Below, piece after piece: positions 11,548 through 25,110 of a DNA stretch of 64,000 nucleotides. Origin of the DNA: Enoplosus armatus (taxonomy: Eukaryota; Chordata; Actinopteri; Centrarchiformes; Enoplosidae); contig NC_092190.1 in NCBI RefSeq assembly GCF_043641665.1, positions 10,255,548 to 10,319,547 of the forward strand. Reading direction: 5' to 3'. Position numbers and translations under genes: made by a program. The notes under the pieces are model-generated. The model saw only the letters and a list, made by a program, of their open reading frames with translations, searched no databases and was not told the DNA's origin. Numbering within the stretch: the first letter of the stretch is position 1; each line of letters starts with the position of its first letter.

Positions 11548-12420
11548 GAAATGCCTTTTGTTATGGTGTGTTCATGAGCAGATGGGAAAGTCTGATATCT
11601 CATAATCAACCTTTTTAATGCAAGAGGGAACTGAATTCAAATGTTTGTCTTTCAGGTTTGATATTTTTGACAGCACTGCTCTTGCATGCACTTTTCTATT
11701 TAACTGATATGCTCATACATCATAGGTTTTATTTTTGCAGCCAAAGAGCCTATTTTAAGCCTAGAACTTAGCTTAACTCAATTCCCCGACTTGATTATTT
11801 GATTACATGCAGTTCTTTTTAGGAACATACTGTCTTTGTCCTCACCTGTACTCTGCACCCCTCCCCTTCAGACACACATACACAGCGCTCCTGGCCGTCT
11901 GATACATAACTCTTTGAGTAAAGTAGGGCGGGATGTTCCAGCGCTAGATAAAAACAAAGTCAACCTACCATATCCTCAATTTAGCTTGGAGGTAAGAAGG
12001 ATTACATTCACTTCAGGATTAGACATTGTTGAGTAGCTTGTTTTGTCTAGAGGTAGAAGAAGAGATAGAGCTTCTGTGTATCTGACATGAGTGCACATGC
12101 CATACAGTGCTTAGACACAACACACACACACACACACACCAGGTAAGCTGCATCTATTGGCTTCTGGCTGAAGTTTTACATTAATAAACAGTCCAGCTCA
12201 TCATAAACTCTTCTCTATCTCTCTGGACCCCAGTGCTTCTCAATAGAGTGTTATATCGTTAATCATGTTAAGCAGTGGATATAAAGGAGGCAGTGTTGTA
12301 ATATGTAGCAATGGCTTCTTGATTTCATCTGGATTTTGCTTCTGGGAAAAATTGTCTTATCTTGTGGAATCTGGGCATGTTTGCAAAAGTCTGCAAAAAA
12401 TCATTAGGCTGATGCTTTAT

Positions 12421-12725
12421 AGCTGAAACAATTGGTCGATTAATCAATCAGCATGAATAATTTTTTTAACCAAAGAAAACCTAACATTAATTAGTCCCAG
12501 GCTCTTAGCTGTGAGGATTTCTTTGTCATATGTAAATTGAAAATATTTGGGTTTTACACTGTTGGTCAGACTAAACAAGACAGTTGAATTTGTAAAACTT
12601 TGGCTCTGGGAAACTGCGAGTGGCTTGTGTCATGATTTTCGGACATTTTATACACCAAATGATGAATCAATGTATTGATAAAAAATGCAAAAGAAATTAG
12701 ACGAGATAGTAGAAAATAATTACAC
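12421..12725. mobile_element. Degenerate AT-rich MITE, related family
   Basis: It starts AGCTGAAACAATTGGTCGAT followed by TAATCAATCA, the pattern of the GCTGAAACAATTAGTCGATTAATC class of teleost repeats. Its far end, GATGAATCAATGTATTGATA, is a weak inverted counterpart. The right boundary is uncertain. It lies about 0.9 kb from the MITE at 11289-11547, within the same intron. Confidence 0.5.
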
Positions 12726-13695
12726 GTGTTATCTGGAAGATATGTAATAATGAGTCAGCAGGATAACAGAGTCAACAGTGGTTGTTGTTTTTGTTTTGTT
12801 GGTCAGAGGTGTTGGAGGTCAGAGGTGAAGAGTCAGTCGGTGTTTGTTTGGTGGAGCGCTGCTGTAGATCAGGGAGGAGCCAGCAGGGCAGGAATGTAAA
12901 CAGAGCAGATCTGAGCCTGCTGATCTCTCTCTATCTGTGGGAGGAAACCTGCTCTTAACATCAGTTTTGTTGTTTGCAGAAGCTCATTTTTGTCCAGCAC
13001 ACCTATAATAAAAAAAACAGTGGGTGATCCTCTTCTTTTCTTGCTGTTACACTTGGAGCAGTTCTCCTGAAAGCTCATTCATTTAGCTCTGCAACAACAC
13101 AGAACTACTCAAGCAGGCGATGCATCAACAGACATGGGGACATGTTTACTCTGCCTCTGAAGCACCAGAGAGGAGCCTGCTAATACATGCCTGTGTGTGT
13201 GTGTCCTAGCCCTGAATGGAGCACGGCTAAATTTAGCCTGTGAGAACTAAATAAATAATGAACAGAGCTTGTGTGTGTGTGTGGGTTGGGACAGGGGGCA
13301 CAGACGTGGGTTGTTAGGAGGGGTGCAGGGATGTGTGTATATGTGCTCGAAAAAAGAGGAGGGGTCGGAGCCATTGGGTTCATTCCCCTGCTGGACCTCT
13401 GTCCCCTTCTCTCAATAACACCCCCCCCCCCTCCAAATCTCCCTGCCCACCCACACTTTTCTCCGATCAGCATGTGTTTGAATAGCAGTGTGTGTGGCGA
13501 GTCTCTATAGGCCACATTGTCCTATTGCGCCATTGTCCATACAATAATAATAATGTTTTTGAGTGTTTATGTACATGGCTACACCTGGTTGCTAATCGGA
13601 GCTGTTAGTGATTCAACTCTCCTTCCCGGCAGACCTCAGTCATTCTCACCCAAGTGTCTGTCTCTACAGGCCGCTGACTGGCCCAGCCCCTCCAG

Positions 13696-13696
<1 letters not shown>

Positions 13697-13765
<69 letters not shown>
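13697..13765. repeat. (AC)n microsatellite in irs2 intron
   Basis: An uninterrupted AC run of about 34 units. It is a likely polymorphic locus. Confidence 0.97.
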
Positions 13766-13766
<1 letters not shown>

Positions 13767-14339
13767 TCAGATTGTTATGGACCGCCGGTCCCATGACCTC
13801 ACTGCATTCCTGTTCCTCTCTGTCAGGTTGATTCTGTTACTGTGGTTTTTCCACCACTTCCCACCCCAGTGTTTCTATTTTCTTCTGTCTCTGACACCCA
13901 TGGCAATGAAGAGACAGAGCTCAGCCAGCACAGGTGGAAATGAATTGTTTTATATTTCAAATGAACTCTGTGGTTCCATGTTTTTCTCCCCCTAAGCATC
14001 TGTGGAAATGCATCAGCCTCTTCAATGTATTTTTTTCCCTCTCTGATGTTTTGGTCATCAGTAAGTGTCAAGTGTCTATAAAGCTTTAGATTTGACTTAA
14101 CCTCCTGATTTTCATTTTCAGCGTGTTTGTGTGTGTATAGGGCAAAGAGAGAGAACAGACGTGTGTGTGTGTTTATGGTGGGAGTAGTTGAGGAGGGGGT
14201 AACATTGAGGTCTCTGAATGAAAGGTTTGTTTTAGAGAATGACGATCACATCCAGCTTTGTGAAAACAGCTCTTGTTCATGGCTGGGGAAGAGGGAGAGG
14301 AGACGGCGAATGAGGGAAGAAATGCAGCCGTGGAGAGGG

Positions 14340-14341
<2 letters not shown>

Positions 14342-14434
<93 letters not shown>
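14342..14434. repeat. (TG)n microsatellite, 46 units, in irs2 intron
   Basis: A perfect TG run of 93 bp, the longest dinucleotide tract in the window, about 645 bp upstream of the irs2 exon 2 acceptor. Long UG repeats in pre-mRNA can bind CELF/TDP-43-type proteins. An effect on splicing here is speculation. Confidence 0.97.
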
Positions 14435-14436
<2 letters not shown>

Positions 14437-15079
14437 TTCAGCCAAGACTTCCGCTCCCATTTGATAGCTCTGCATGCAAATGAAACCTCACAAACAAGTA
14501 CACCGGGGCAAGGGTCAGCACAGCTTTCCACTGGGAGAAAAGCGACACTCTTGAAGACTCAGGGTTTATAGTGTGTGAAAATACACAGCTGTGGTGTGTG
14601 CGTGGGAGTGAACGTGGCATTTTTTTTGTTTATTTGACTTCAGTAGGTATGCAATCAAGAATACCTGGTTGTGTGTTTGTTGGTGTGTGTGGGAGTGTTG
14701 TTGCTGTCTCTTTTGCCGTCATTGGAGACTGCCCCGTGTCAGCTGCACAGTGCTAAATGCCACTCTGTTTTTCCCCTGCCGTGAAAGCACCTGCCACTTC
14801 AGTGTCTACTAGCAGAGGAATACACACACATGCACACACACAAAGGCAGGCCGCTTGAAGAGCACTTATTCCTTACTTGGTAACAGAGTGGGGGTATCCG
14901 TTTGACCGCCCCCGCCCCCTCTGCTTTTGCTCAGTAATAAATCACAAATACTGTATGTACCAACACTTAAATTAAGTTTCTGAAGGGAGTATTGATCAAG
15001 AAATGTCATTCAGTTAGATTCAGCTGTACTCTGTAAATCACATGACAAGAAACTCACTCTCTTCTTCTTCTTCTTTCAG

Positions 15080-15084
15080 AATGA
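15080..15084 (+). CDS. irs2: irs2 exon 2 coding remnant (last Glu and stop)
   Basis: Exon 1 ends with a lone G. AA at 15080-15081 completes GAA (Glu), and TGA at 15082-15084 stops. The spliced protein therefore ends in VKE, agreeing with the KE terminus of mammalian IRS2. The acceptor is preceded by repeated CTT units ending in CAG. The exact phase match and the family-like terminus make this call strong, even though only five coding bases are present. Confidence 0.88.
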
Positions 15085-17580
15085 AGGCTGATGCCCCCCG
15101 CCCCCTCTTTTCCTGTGAACGTAGGATTTCGCTGCAGCCAAGTGACGAGGTCGCCACAGCGACAGCTGGACCATGTGCTGCAGTCGATGTCCTTTGACCT
15201 TTTTGCCGCCTTTGAGGGTCACAGGGACGGCCATCACCATGGCAACACGGACACTTGACCCTTGGCCCAAATCTTCCCTCCGCTTTTCTCGGCACCAAAA
15301 CATTCAGGCGCCATTGCTGCTGCTGTACTAGATTACTTAAAAAATAACAAGAACTTAAACGGACTATTAACTCTAAGTATAGATGGGTAACTATTTATCT
15401 CTTTAGGCCTGCAAAATGATTCTGCAGTATATTGTTATGTTCATGATTATTATTGTTGTTATTGCCATTCATACACTTTCAGCTGGTTTTCTGTGGGCCT
15501 CAGCCAATAGATGCCAGATACTCTCACCTGAAAACCTGTGAACCAAATCTGGAGAGCATAGTGTGCACACACATACACGCAAAAAAACCTTTCATGCATA
15601 CAGATTACATATATTTATTTATTTATCATGTACGTATGCATTTAATGACCTGTGTGTTTGTGTGTGTGTGAATTTGTATACAGATTGTACTGCAAAAAGA
15701 GGTGGCATTTATGAACATATTTAAAAATCAAAGTTAACATTTGCTTAAAAAAAAATCCTACCTCAGCAAAAACCAGGTTGGTACCAATTCACACAGTAGA
15801 AATATATATAAAATATTTATTTTCAGAGGTGAATGTTTTTTAAAAATCACCAATCCAAAGCCTTACTCTAGCTATCAGCCCCAGTCTGATGGACCTTTTT
15901 AGTTTGGACCTATAAACACGCAGTATATCAAAGATTTACCCGATCATCTTGTAGACTGAATGTTCATCAGAGCTGAATGAGAGACAACCTCTCTGAGATT
16001 AAGCTCCTTCTCTCCCCACGTTACATTTATGACAAGATTATGTATTAAAGATCCAGAGTAATATATTTATTAATATGCCTGAGATGGAGGATTCATACAC
16101 ACTAAAATAATACCAGAGGAATACTTGACATTGCATTGCAGCACACATGCATGCTCGTGTCGCACATCCGAACATTGCAACATGAACCAGGTCCAACTGG
16201 ACCTGACCACCAGATCTGTGGCCTGTCTGAGCCCAAGTCTCAGCACCTTTACACACTTTACCTACTCCCCCACTGTTCACCTGTGATACCCTGCACACAT
16301 CCTGCAGGGAGTTATGACCTGTCATGACAAGGGACGGAGACATGAATGTCTGTTATTTATAGAGTATCTGGACAGCTCAGAATCTTACATTTTCTCACCT
16401 GATGCCTCATTGCGGAGCTCTGTCACACCACATGGTTGGCCGGCAGGTGCGGGCAGCGCTGAGCAATGTGGCGCATGCATGACGCAGTCTGACTGGCTGT
16501 TTAATGAGCCGCTCCATAGCTTGAATCCGCAGCCTCCTCTGCCACTTTGAGCTGAGAGAGAGCCAGCCGGGACGAGCCGGAGCTGATGCATGTTCTTGCA
16601 CTTACAAACTTTCTAGATTGTAACACAGGAGACGTTGAATGTAGTACATGCTGTGTTCCGAGCTCGGGAACACACAACCCAACAAACACCACAACAACTG
16701 CAACAACAACAATGAAACATGCAGAGGTACTGAACAGAAACTACGACACAGATACAAGCAGAATAAAAGAAACAAACAAACAAACCAGGGGAAGTATCTC
16801 TTTATTTATCTGAATTCACTGGTACTTAACCTTTGCCTATATACTGTAAATAGTGCGATGTTACAGAGAATTACATTTAAGCAAACGCTGAGACATTTTG
16901 AGAGATGTTAAGTTAAATAATTGTACTGTACATAGTATGTGTTTGAGTGAACTTTCTGATGCAACAAAAGCACTAATTAAGTTATATGCTAACCAGTATG
17001 GTTTGGCTTTGATTTGTTTTGTTTTTTAAACTGTCATGGGAAACATGAGTCTTGTGAAATTGATGCCACTATGAGGACATTTTCTAATGCTGTAATTCTG
17101 AAAAAAAAAAAAAAAGATTTTAAGAGAAATCATTAATACTTGACATAATTAATTCTTGTTACTTACAACACAAATGGCATATATGCAATATTTACATTTT
17201 TGAAAATTAGTTTACAAAGACATACCAAATGTATAAATACTGTTAATAATGTTTGTTAAACCTTAAAATCCGATTTTTTGCTGTTTGTACGTTTTTTTTC
17301 TCTCCAAATTTTAAATGAAAACTTTTTTCTGTGTGTTTTTGCTAATCGAGCCTCTTGTTGTTTTGAGCAGTGTTTTGCATTTGGATAATGTTTCGAGTTT
17401 TTATTCACCATCTAAAGGTTACGATATGGGCCCTGGCTTATCTTGCTGTGTCTTTCATTGTAAATATTTCATATCTTGCATATGGTGATGCTACTAAGAG
17501 ATGATAATTTAAACTTAGTTCATTGCTTTAGATTGTATTGATTCTTTATAGACACATGCAATAAATAATGATGTTATTTA
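15085..17580 (+). other. irs2: irs2 3' UTR (exon 2)
   Basis: About 2.5 kb of AT-rich sequence without coding potential lies between the stop and a canonical AATAAA at 17560-17565. The length is close to that of mammalian IRS2 3' UTRs. It contains an overlapping AU-rich element (ATTTATTTATTTA, 15613-15625). It also contains three PUF/Pumilio-type motifs (UGUAAAUA at 16845 and 17459, UGUACAUA at 16927). The cleavage site just past 17565 is inferred. Confidence 0.7.
17560..17565 (+). terminator. irs2: Candidate irs2 polyadenylation signal
   Basis: AATAAA within CATGCAATAAATAATG, followed by a T/C-rich stretch beginning about 45 bp downstream. It is the best-placed hexamer at the end of the AT-rich 3' UTR block. 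Confidence 0.55.
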
Positions 17581-19170
17581 AGAAAGCCATTTGCCTCTGT
17601 TTCCGTTCTTCTCCCTCTCTCCTCCCCGTCACATCACAAACAAGCACTAGCTTTTCATCATTTGAATGGGCACTTGCCAGAGCAGATGTTTCAATTCAGT
17701 TTCCTGCCTCTTTCATTAAGAAAACCCTCATTAGAAAAGAGGGAAGCAAAGAGAGGACATATCTTGATTCTCTTTCATTTCCCATGTCCCTCCTTGTTTA
17801 TAAAGCCCTGCTCCCGATTGGGAAAGAGTGCATCAAGAATTGGGTGTAGGCCTAACCTAGCGTTGCCTCCAGCATTAGCATTGTTATTGTTTTTCTGCGC
17901 TTGGCTCCCAGTCCCCACCCCCAGCGATAGTAATTAGACCAGCATGTTGAAACAGCCCCTGGAACTGGGAGGGAATAAATAACACTGTGATAGGATTATG
18001 ATTTTGCACCCTTAGCCATATGCTGTCAGATTATTCATTCTCACAGCCTTGCTAATTAAAATGGTAATTAATGCTGAGAAATAGGTCTAATTGTCTACTA
18101 TGGCTAGTGGTATGTGCTTGGATGGGAGGAGGGGTTGGCTTTTAGGATTGTGTGCATGTGTAGGGTGAGGGACATGACGTGTTTGTACTTAAATCGTAAG
18201 TACATGAGCAGTAAAGATGGAACGAGTCAAAAAGGGGTGGATGAGAACAGCTGGAACGAAGGGGCGGGTTGTAGACAAATATGCACTGAAGGACAGAAAG
18301 ATAGCCTGAGGGTAGGTCTCTTCCATTAGGCAGATTTGTCCCGGCAGCATACGTAGAAGCTAGTAGGCTAATGAGGGAGCAAAATCCTATGGAGCAAAGT
18401 GTGACATATTCTCTGTAAACCAAATCCCATCCGTCACTGCACTCATCATTGCTCCTCTTCTCCCGCTTGCTCCTAAAGTTTAATTAAAGACTCATTAAAT
18501 CCTAGAGAAGGGATAGAGAGTAAGCTGCAGGCCATTAAGTCTCTCTGTCTATCTCCTCTGTCCTTTACTACTCACTGTCAAAAGACTGATGAGGAGGAGA
18601 GGAAAACTGCAATACTTCCATTGCTGTATGTTGAAAGAGTCAAACACATAGACTATGTGGGAAACTCACACATGCAGTTACGATAAAAAACATGCAAATC
18701 ACTGTAACAGCGAGATAATGCAAACTCAATGAACCCGGTTGTCTGTGAATATTGTCTACGTGTCAGCTGGTGTGTGATTGTGTGTGTGAGTGCTTATGTG
18801 TGCACGTGACGAGGTGTGTATGTGTGTGTGTGTGTGTTTGTCGGGGGTTGGTTGTGCAACAGTAGGTAGGTCCATATGAGCAGCATAAAGTAGCCAGTTG
18901 CCCCAGGGAGTCATCAGCCTTATGGACAGAGACCTGCAGTAGCTCTACAGGAAATGGCATGCTTCCGGAAAGCTGTCTGGGACACCGCCACTGCATTAGT
19001 GGCTGTGTGTATGTGTGTGTGTGTGTGTGCTTTTAAAATCTAGTACGCTCTGTGGCCATTTGTGGATGTCCCCCACAACAATCGGTCTTCATTTGGTTTG
19101 TGTGACCAACCTCGGCCAACGTGCAACATATTTTCTGCATTATAGTGTGCACGTGGTAGTCTGACTTCAT

Positions 19171-19171
<1 letters not shown>

Positions 19172-19202
<31 letters not shown>
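19172..19202. repeat. (GA)n microsatellite
   Basis: An AG run of about 15 units in the intergenic region. The Leu/Ser repeats in the opposite frames come from it. Confidence 0.93.
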
Positions 19203-19204
<2 letters not shown>

Positions 19205-22200
19205 TTACCTTGAACACAAACAGATGAAATATCACAAACATACACAAACCTATGTGTATTCTTCCCTTTCCCTTACCATTGTAATCTGACCTTGGACCCC
19301 TACATACAGTGTGATAATTGCAATATTGCAGGGGTTCATTGCATGTCACACAGTGCGAGATTGATTTAATAAAATCTTGGTTGCAATCTATAGCAAAGTG
19401 TATAATATCAATTGTGAGCCGTGTTAATAGAAAGAAAAAATGTAAGCAGAGACTAGATTTGTGACACTGCCTGAATTTTGCCAAAGCTCTAAATCAGCCA
19501 ATGTGAGATGTGTCTAGGAGTGAGACTGAGCCACTGTTTTGGATTAAAGACCACTTCTCTATTACTGTTGTCTTATGAGTGATTGGACAGCCTAAAATCA
19601 CAACGTATAGAGGCCTTTTGTTTATGAGCTCTTCATGGATCAGGTTTTAAATTGGCCTTTTCCAAAAGAACACTGTTTTCACCATATTTGTATATGTACT
19701 GTAAGGGAGGGAATGGATGACAGGTTCACAGGAGAGAGAGACAGTGCATACCCCGTGGTGAACCCATTTTACTCTTGTGTGTGTGCGTAACAGATCCTTC
19801 TTTAACTGTGGGCACCTATTCAAATAGCACTTCCCATGTGTATGAGTTTCCACCATGGTTAGTGACTATCAACAGCTTATCTTGCTCTCTCTTTCTCTCT
19901 CCCTCACACACACATACTGTACACATGGAGTGCTGGAACACACACTCGTGTCATCTTTTCAGTGTTGCATAATCTGCCAGCAAAAGTGCAGTAAACAAGC
20001 GTTAACTTCCTCTTTCCAGTGAAATCTGAGAACACAGAAACTGTTTCTTCCCATTCACTCTTACACACGCACGTACAATCACACTAACAAACACATTGTA
20101 GTGAACCTCTGTGCCTGTGTCTGTATAAATATACTGTACACACGTGAGCAAAGCCTGGCTATATTCAAACACACTGAGTCAACAAATTCAAGAAAGAGAG
20201 AGAAAAGACAAAAGGTAGAAGGACGGGTAGTACGGATAGGGGTGAGGATGTTTAATTAGCGTTTCACATTAAAGGCAGTATGTGAAGGTCTTCCAGGCTT
20301 TTAGGAGAGATAACTGTTGTCTACAAGTTCCCAGACCCAAAAACTATGATTCTGGAGAAATGAATCTGTATGCAAGTCCCATTTTGGGGCTGACCCAGCA
20401 TGTATTTTACAGGAATGTGTGTGTGGGAGTGCCTGTTGCTCACTTGCATGTATTAATGTGTGTTTCGAAGTGTATGCATGTGTGTTTGGTCAGCCTGTTC
20501 AGCAAACATTCCCAGCTGTTTTCCAGGTAGTGTTCTCACGCCTCTTGTGCATCTCCTGTTTCTCACGCTGGCTGCTTTGACTGTAATCCCCACCAACACA
20601 GACACACACACACAACACACAACACACACTGGCCTGCCTCTTTACCTGGCCACCAGGTGAACAAAAACCCACTTCACACACTCATGCAGACACCCCTTCC
20701 TGTTTCTGATGATAGAGAGGCAGCCACAACAAAGACAGGACAGGGGAAAATAAGCACACACACACACACACAATGGAAGAGGGAATGGGACACGCAAGAG
20801 GTGAAGAGGGAGAAACAGGAAGAGGCAGGTAACAGAGGTGGAAAGACAAAGAGAGAGAGAACAGGGGGAGGTGGAGATGAGATGTGGGAATGTGCGGGAC
20901 CAAACAGGATGAGCTCATGCTCTCTTCTGGCCCCGCCCACCATGCGTGACTCATACTTGGCAGGTGCGACTGCATGTGTGTTTACAGCTGCAGGTCAGCA
21001 CAGGGTGTGTCCTCATTACACTGCTGGGAAACATGTTTCCTCAAGCACAGGTAGAGGTATTCATCACACCGGTGTTTCAACACTTCTTTATTATCAAAGT
21101 GACTATGAGAACTAACAGAAAGACAAGCTTTAAACCAAGTTTCTGGAACACAAATTTAGAGAACAGTAGCCCCGCAGAGTGTATGATGTAAGGATTACAC
21201 ATTTGGAAAGTCTTGCATGCAGTCCCTTGAAAGTAACCGCATTCCCCCCGAGAGCGCAGTATGAGGGAGATTTTTAGGAGTGGGCCCCTGCTACAAGTCT
21301 TCTGTTCCCCTCCCTGCTTTTTGCCTCAAAGAGATGGATGTGGTTGGTGGAGACAGCACACGACCTACAGACAGCCACCAGCTCCATAGAAGGGAATACC
21401 ATCTGCTTCTCGTGCTGCTGAGTGTCAATGAGCTGCATGTGTGTACTTCATTTTGTGATCACGGTGCTGAGGGAATTTGTGATAGTGACACATTAACACA
21501 GAGATTTGGATTTTAGAAAATTAGTTGTAGCTCTGGAAAACTCAGAGCTCATATATGTCCTGTGTCAAACTCGCTGGCAAATAACAACGCATCACTCTTG
21601 TTAGTTCTGCTGATGCTTCTCTGCTTTGAAAAAAAAATCCTTGTGTGTTGAAATAGTAAAAAAAAAAAAAAAAGTGCACTCTGTCATGGACATCCTAACC
21701 TGCCAATAATTCCCTTCTCTCAACACAAGGTCAAACTTGGTGAAATTCCAGTTGACAGACATTGTGGTAATACCAGCTTTTAAAAGCCTCTTTAGCATTT
21801 CATTCTGAATATCTGTCAGTCTTGATTGTTTGTCATCTTTAGTACCATATAATGCAGAGAACAAAAGGTCAAGTGAGTAAGAACCATCTTACTCAAGAAT
21901 ACAATTTAAACATGGTCTGGCTCATTTAGTGTTTAGATCACAGAGGGGTTTGGACAGTGGTGTGGGGACAATCATTACCCAAAAGCACAGACACAATTTT
22001 GCATTTAAGTCAGGTATGCACACAGGAGTGTTGATCTGGAGCATATATCAAATATCACAAACTGTCACAGTCTTCCACTAGTTAACCATTAAGCATTAAC
22101 CATTAATTACCTGCAGCCATTTTACAGTGAAAGTGGATGTTGTTATATAATAATAATAATAATTGTGTTATTATTAGTGATTTACATTTCAAAAAAGACT

Positions 22201-24989
22201 TACAATGTTTCAGAATGAAACCTGCTCCAGTGACTTGGATAATCCATGTCTTTATAAGGAATGAAAGTGAGACGGTGTAACTTGCTGAACAGTGGCCACT
22301 GTGACCTCAAGTGGTAATTACAGGATTCTTCAGGAGTCAAATTGAGCAAGTGTGCTTTTTTATCGCGCATGAATTAAACACTTCATTTGTAAGAGAAATA
22401 AAGTGCTACTTCTTCGTTCCTTCTCACTTTGAATGTCAACAAACTACTGTAAAACCTGTGGTAAGAAAAACACAGTAAGAACTCTGTGTAGAACCACCAT
22501 AGAGATACAAGAAACCCATTTATGGTTCTACCATTTCACTGCCATGACAAAAACTCCACAGAACCTCCGATGAGCCTCTTGCCTCTACATGCAGATGTTT
22601 AGTCTTCTTCAAATTACAGTTAAGAGTCGGCTGATGTTCACGCTGACAAACAGTGGAGGAAGCAACAGTGGAGTAATTGCCATTGTCTTTGTCTAAGGTT
22701 TGACAGCTGCATGGCCGACCACGCAGCAGAGCTGAGAGAACTGTTGTGTCTTTGTTGTTGGTGTTAAAGTCACATCACTGTACCTGTAACAGTCAGGCAT
22801 TATTATCAGTCAAAAGAGTCACAGTCTTACAGGGCAGGACGTTTTGGGAAGAATAAACTAAGGCAATTACAACTAATGTTAAACAGTATTTTGGTGAATG
22901 AATAAGAGTACGCTGTGCAGTGCAACATTTAGCTACTAATCAATCTCAGAGTCTCAAATTTGTTCCTTGTATTCCAGAAAAACCTGACCAATAGGTCATG
23001 AAATAGACAGGAATTAAATCTTTACATGTGTATCTCCTGGTGTTCGTCTGTATAATCTTGACCACTCTTCTCTCCTCTTCACCGCTCTCTTCACCTTACC
23101 TGTTGTTAAAATGCATTTGTCATCTTAACTGATGGCCACAAATGTTTCAGTTCCTTTAATCTCTGCGCCGCCTCTACCTCCAGTTTTCTTTATCTCTGAT
23201 AATGTTCTGAATTCCCAGGGCTCATGTCTTATCTCGGCCCTTCTCTGTATGACGCACAGAGGAGCAAGGACATGCAGTTTCTATGCTACACTGAAACGTC
23301 CTCGAATCGCCAATCTCAGATTGACCCCAAGCTCTTTTTTGAAGGTTTTCTTTATTTGAGAGCGAGGGATGGATAGGAAGAGAGACAGAACGTGAGTGAG
23401 AGCTGAAGGACAATGCCAGCACTGTTTACATTTACATTTTGAGTTAAAACACCTCTGGTCACAAAAGAAATATTCAGCCTGTGTATTGACCCCTACATGA
23501 GGTAATTTGTGTGTATGAGAGAGACTCTTATACAAAAACACACAAGCAAGTGATAAACAGGATAGGTGGATGGGCGTGGAGAGCAGAGCTTTGCAAAGAG
23601 TGGGAGGAGAAGTGATGGGGGGATGGGAGACTCATTTGGGAATTACCACATTATTATATGAATGATGGAGGCCGGTAGTAGTGAAGGGAAGATAAATAAA
23701 TAATTAGGGAAACACATGGTTGAAGAACACAAGGCTTCTTCTTTTTCAAGGAAAAGTAGCAGAAACATTCATAAAACAGGGATCCATCAGCATGGATTGA
23801 TTTCCCAGCTCAACTATTCATTTCATTGACAGCAACAACAAAATGAGATTCGAGATACAAAAGATTTCCTTGTTTTGCTTCTCCTGTATCAGTGTAATGA
23901 AAGCTGTTTTCCATCATTGAGATCACGCAGCAGGTTTACTGAGCGATCCAAAGACATTGACACTCTCTGGAAGTGGGCCATCAGTTTCTTTCAATCACCC
24001 TAATGCGGAGGGCTGTGCGGCTGACAGCCATCTATAGCCGAGTGATACCCCTCCCCCGAGTGCTAATAAACAAACACACAGCCTCCCCTGGAGTCCCCCA
24101 GGTGGTCTCAGTCAACACATTGAATGGAGCATCACTCAATGATGGATCAAAAGAAAGACTGTCCACCCATCGCTCATCTTCTCTTCCCAGCTCTCCTCTC
24201 CTCCGCTCCTGTTCTCTCTCGCTATTTGATCCACCTTTTCTCGCTTAGCCCCCCTCTCATCCATCTTGGGTGTTCCTGTCCCGCTCTGAGCTCCAGGCAG
24301 GCCGAGCGGGTCTAGACCTCATCCCTCACCCGCCTCTCCCTGCTGGGACAAATAGGTCCCTGAGCGCCCCTGCTGAAGGATGAGCCTGTTACACACACAA
24401 CCATTTTTTTTTGTGGCTAATTTCTGTGTCTTGCTCTCTCATGCATGCACGTTCACGTTCAGATACATTACAACTCAGCGCCCATTTTCTTTACAAATTC
24501 ATTCTATACAATCCATCACTAACTGATTTGTTAGAGATGTAGCGAGTCGTCCTCCATACCTGCTACATTTTTTTGGGCTACACAATCCATCTCACAGACA
24601 AAAGGCATCTACACATGGTAAGTAATGTTTTCCTGCAGCAATACACACCGTTCATAATTATTTCAACCATGACCCTATTTGGTGACGCATGTATGACCCT
24701 AAGTGTCACAAATGATATCACACCAAACTGAAAGCGTATCACAATCTTGGAAGAAACATCACATCTAGCAAATTTGTCTTCACAGCATCTTCGCGAGCAC
24801 AGTGAGCACCAGGCAGAATACTGAACAAAGTCAGCTGAGGAGCCTGTACGGCACCTTTCCTGTGTCTGCGCAGGTGCATGTTACTCTGAGTGCAACACCA
24901 AGACTTTAAGTGTAGCTCAGTGCTAACCTGTTAACCCTGATATACCAAACTGACTTCAAAGAACATCACCTGACTTCACTTTACGTCAC

Positions 24990-25110
24990 CTGATATTCTA
25001 TACTTTTTCCGATTGTCAACAAATCTCATGAAAATACCAAAACTAACAATGCGTTAGTTTCGACTTCCCCAGCCTGTCGGTGGCACTCAGTCCCAAGTCC
25101 ATTAATTCCT
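24990..25110. repeat. Dispersed repeat, copy A
   Basis: It contains TTGTCAACAAATCTCATGAA followed by AATACCAAAA and a downstream CGACTTCCC. It aligns clearly with the sequence at about 46226-46350, which has TGTCAACAAATTCCACGAAA, ACACCAAAA and TGACTTCCC at the same spacing. This is probably a short non-autonomous element. Outer boundaries were not resolved. Confidence 0.6.

Larger units (their letters stand above)
7727..15079 (+). other. irs2: irs2 intron
   Basis: The donor AAAG|GTGAGT at 7726/7727 and the pyrimidine-rich acceptor TTCTTTCAG|AA at 15079/15080 bound a 7353-bp intron. It contains (CA)n, (GA)n, poly-G and poly-C tracts, two AT-rich MITEs and two very long CA/GT microsatellites. 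I see no other exon. Reading frames of 60-169 codons inside it follow low-complexity DNA and have no family resemblance. Confidence 0.9.

Noticed and set aside
20657..21115. 152-codon + strand frame in the intergenic region
   Set aside because: Low-complexity Lys/Arg/Gly/Glu-rich sequence from purine-rich DNA; no start context, no homology.
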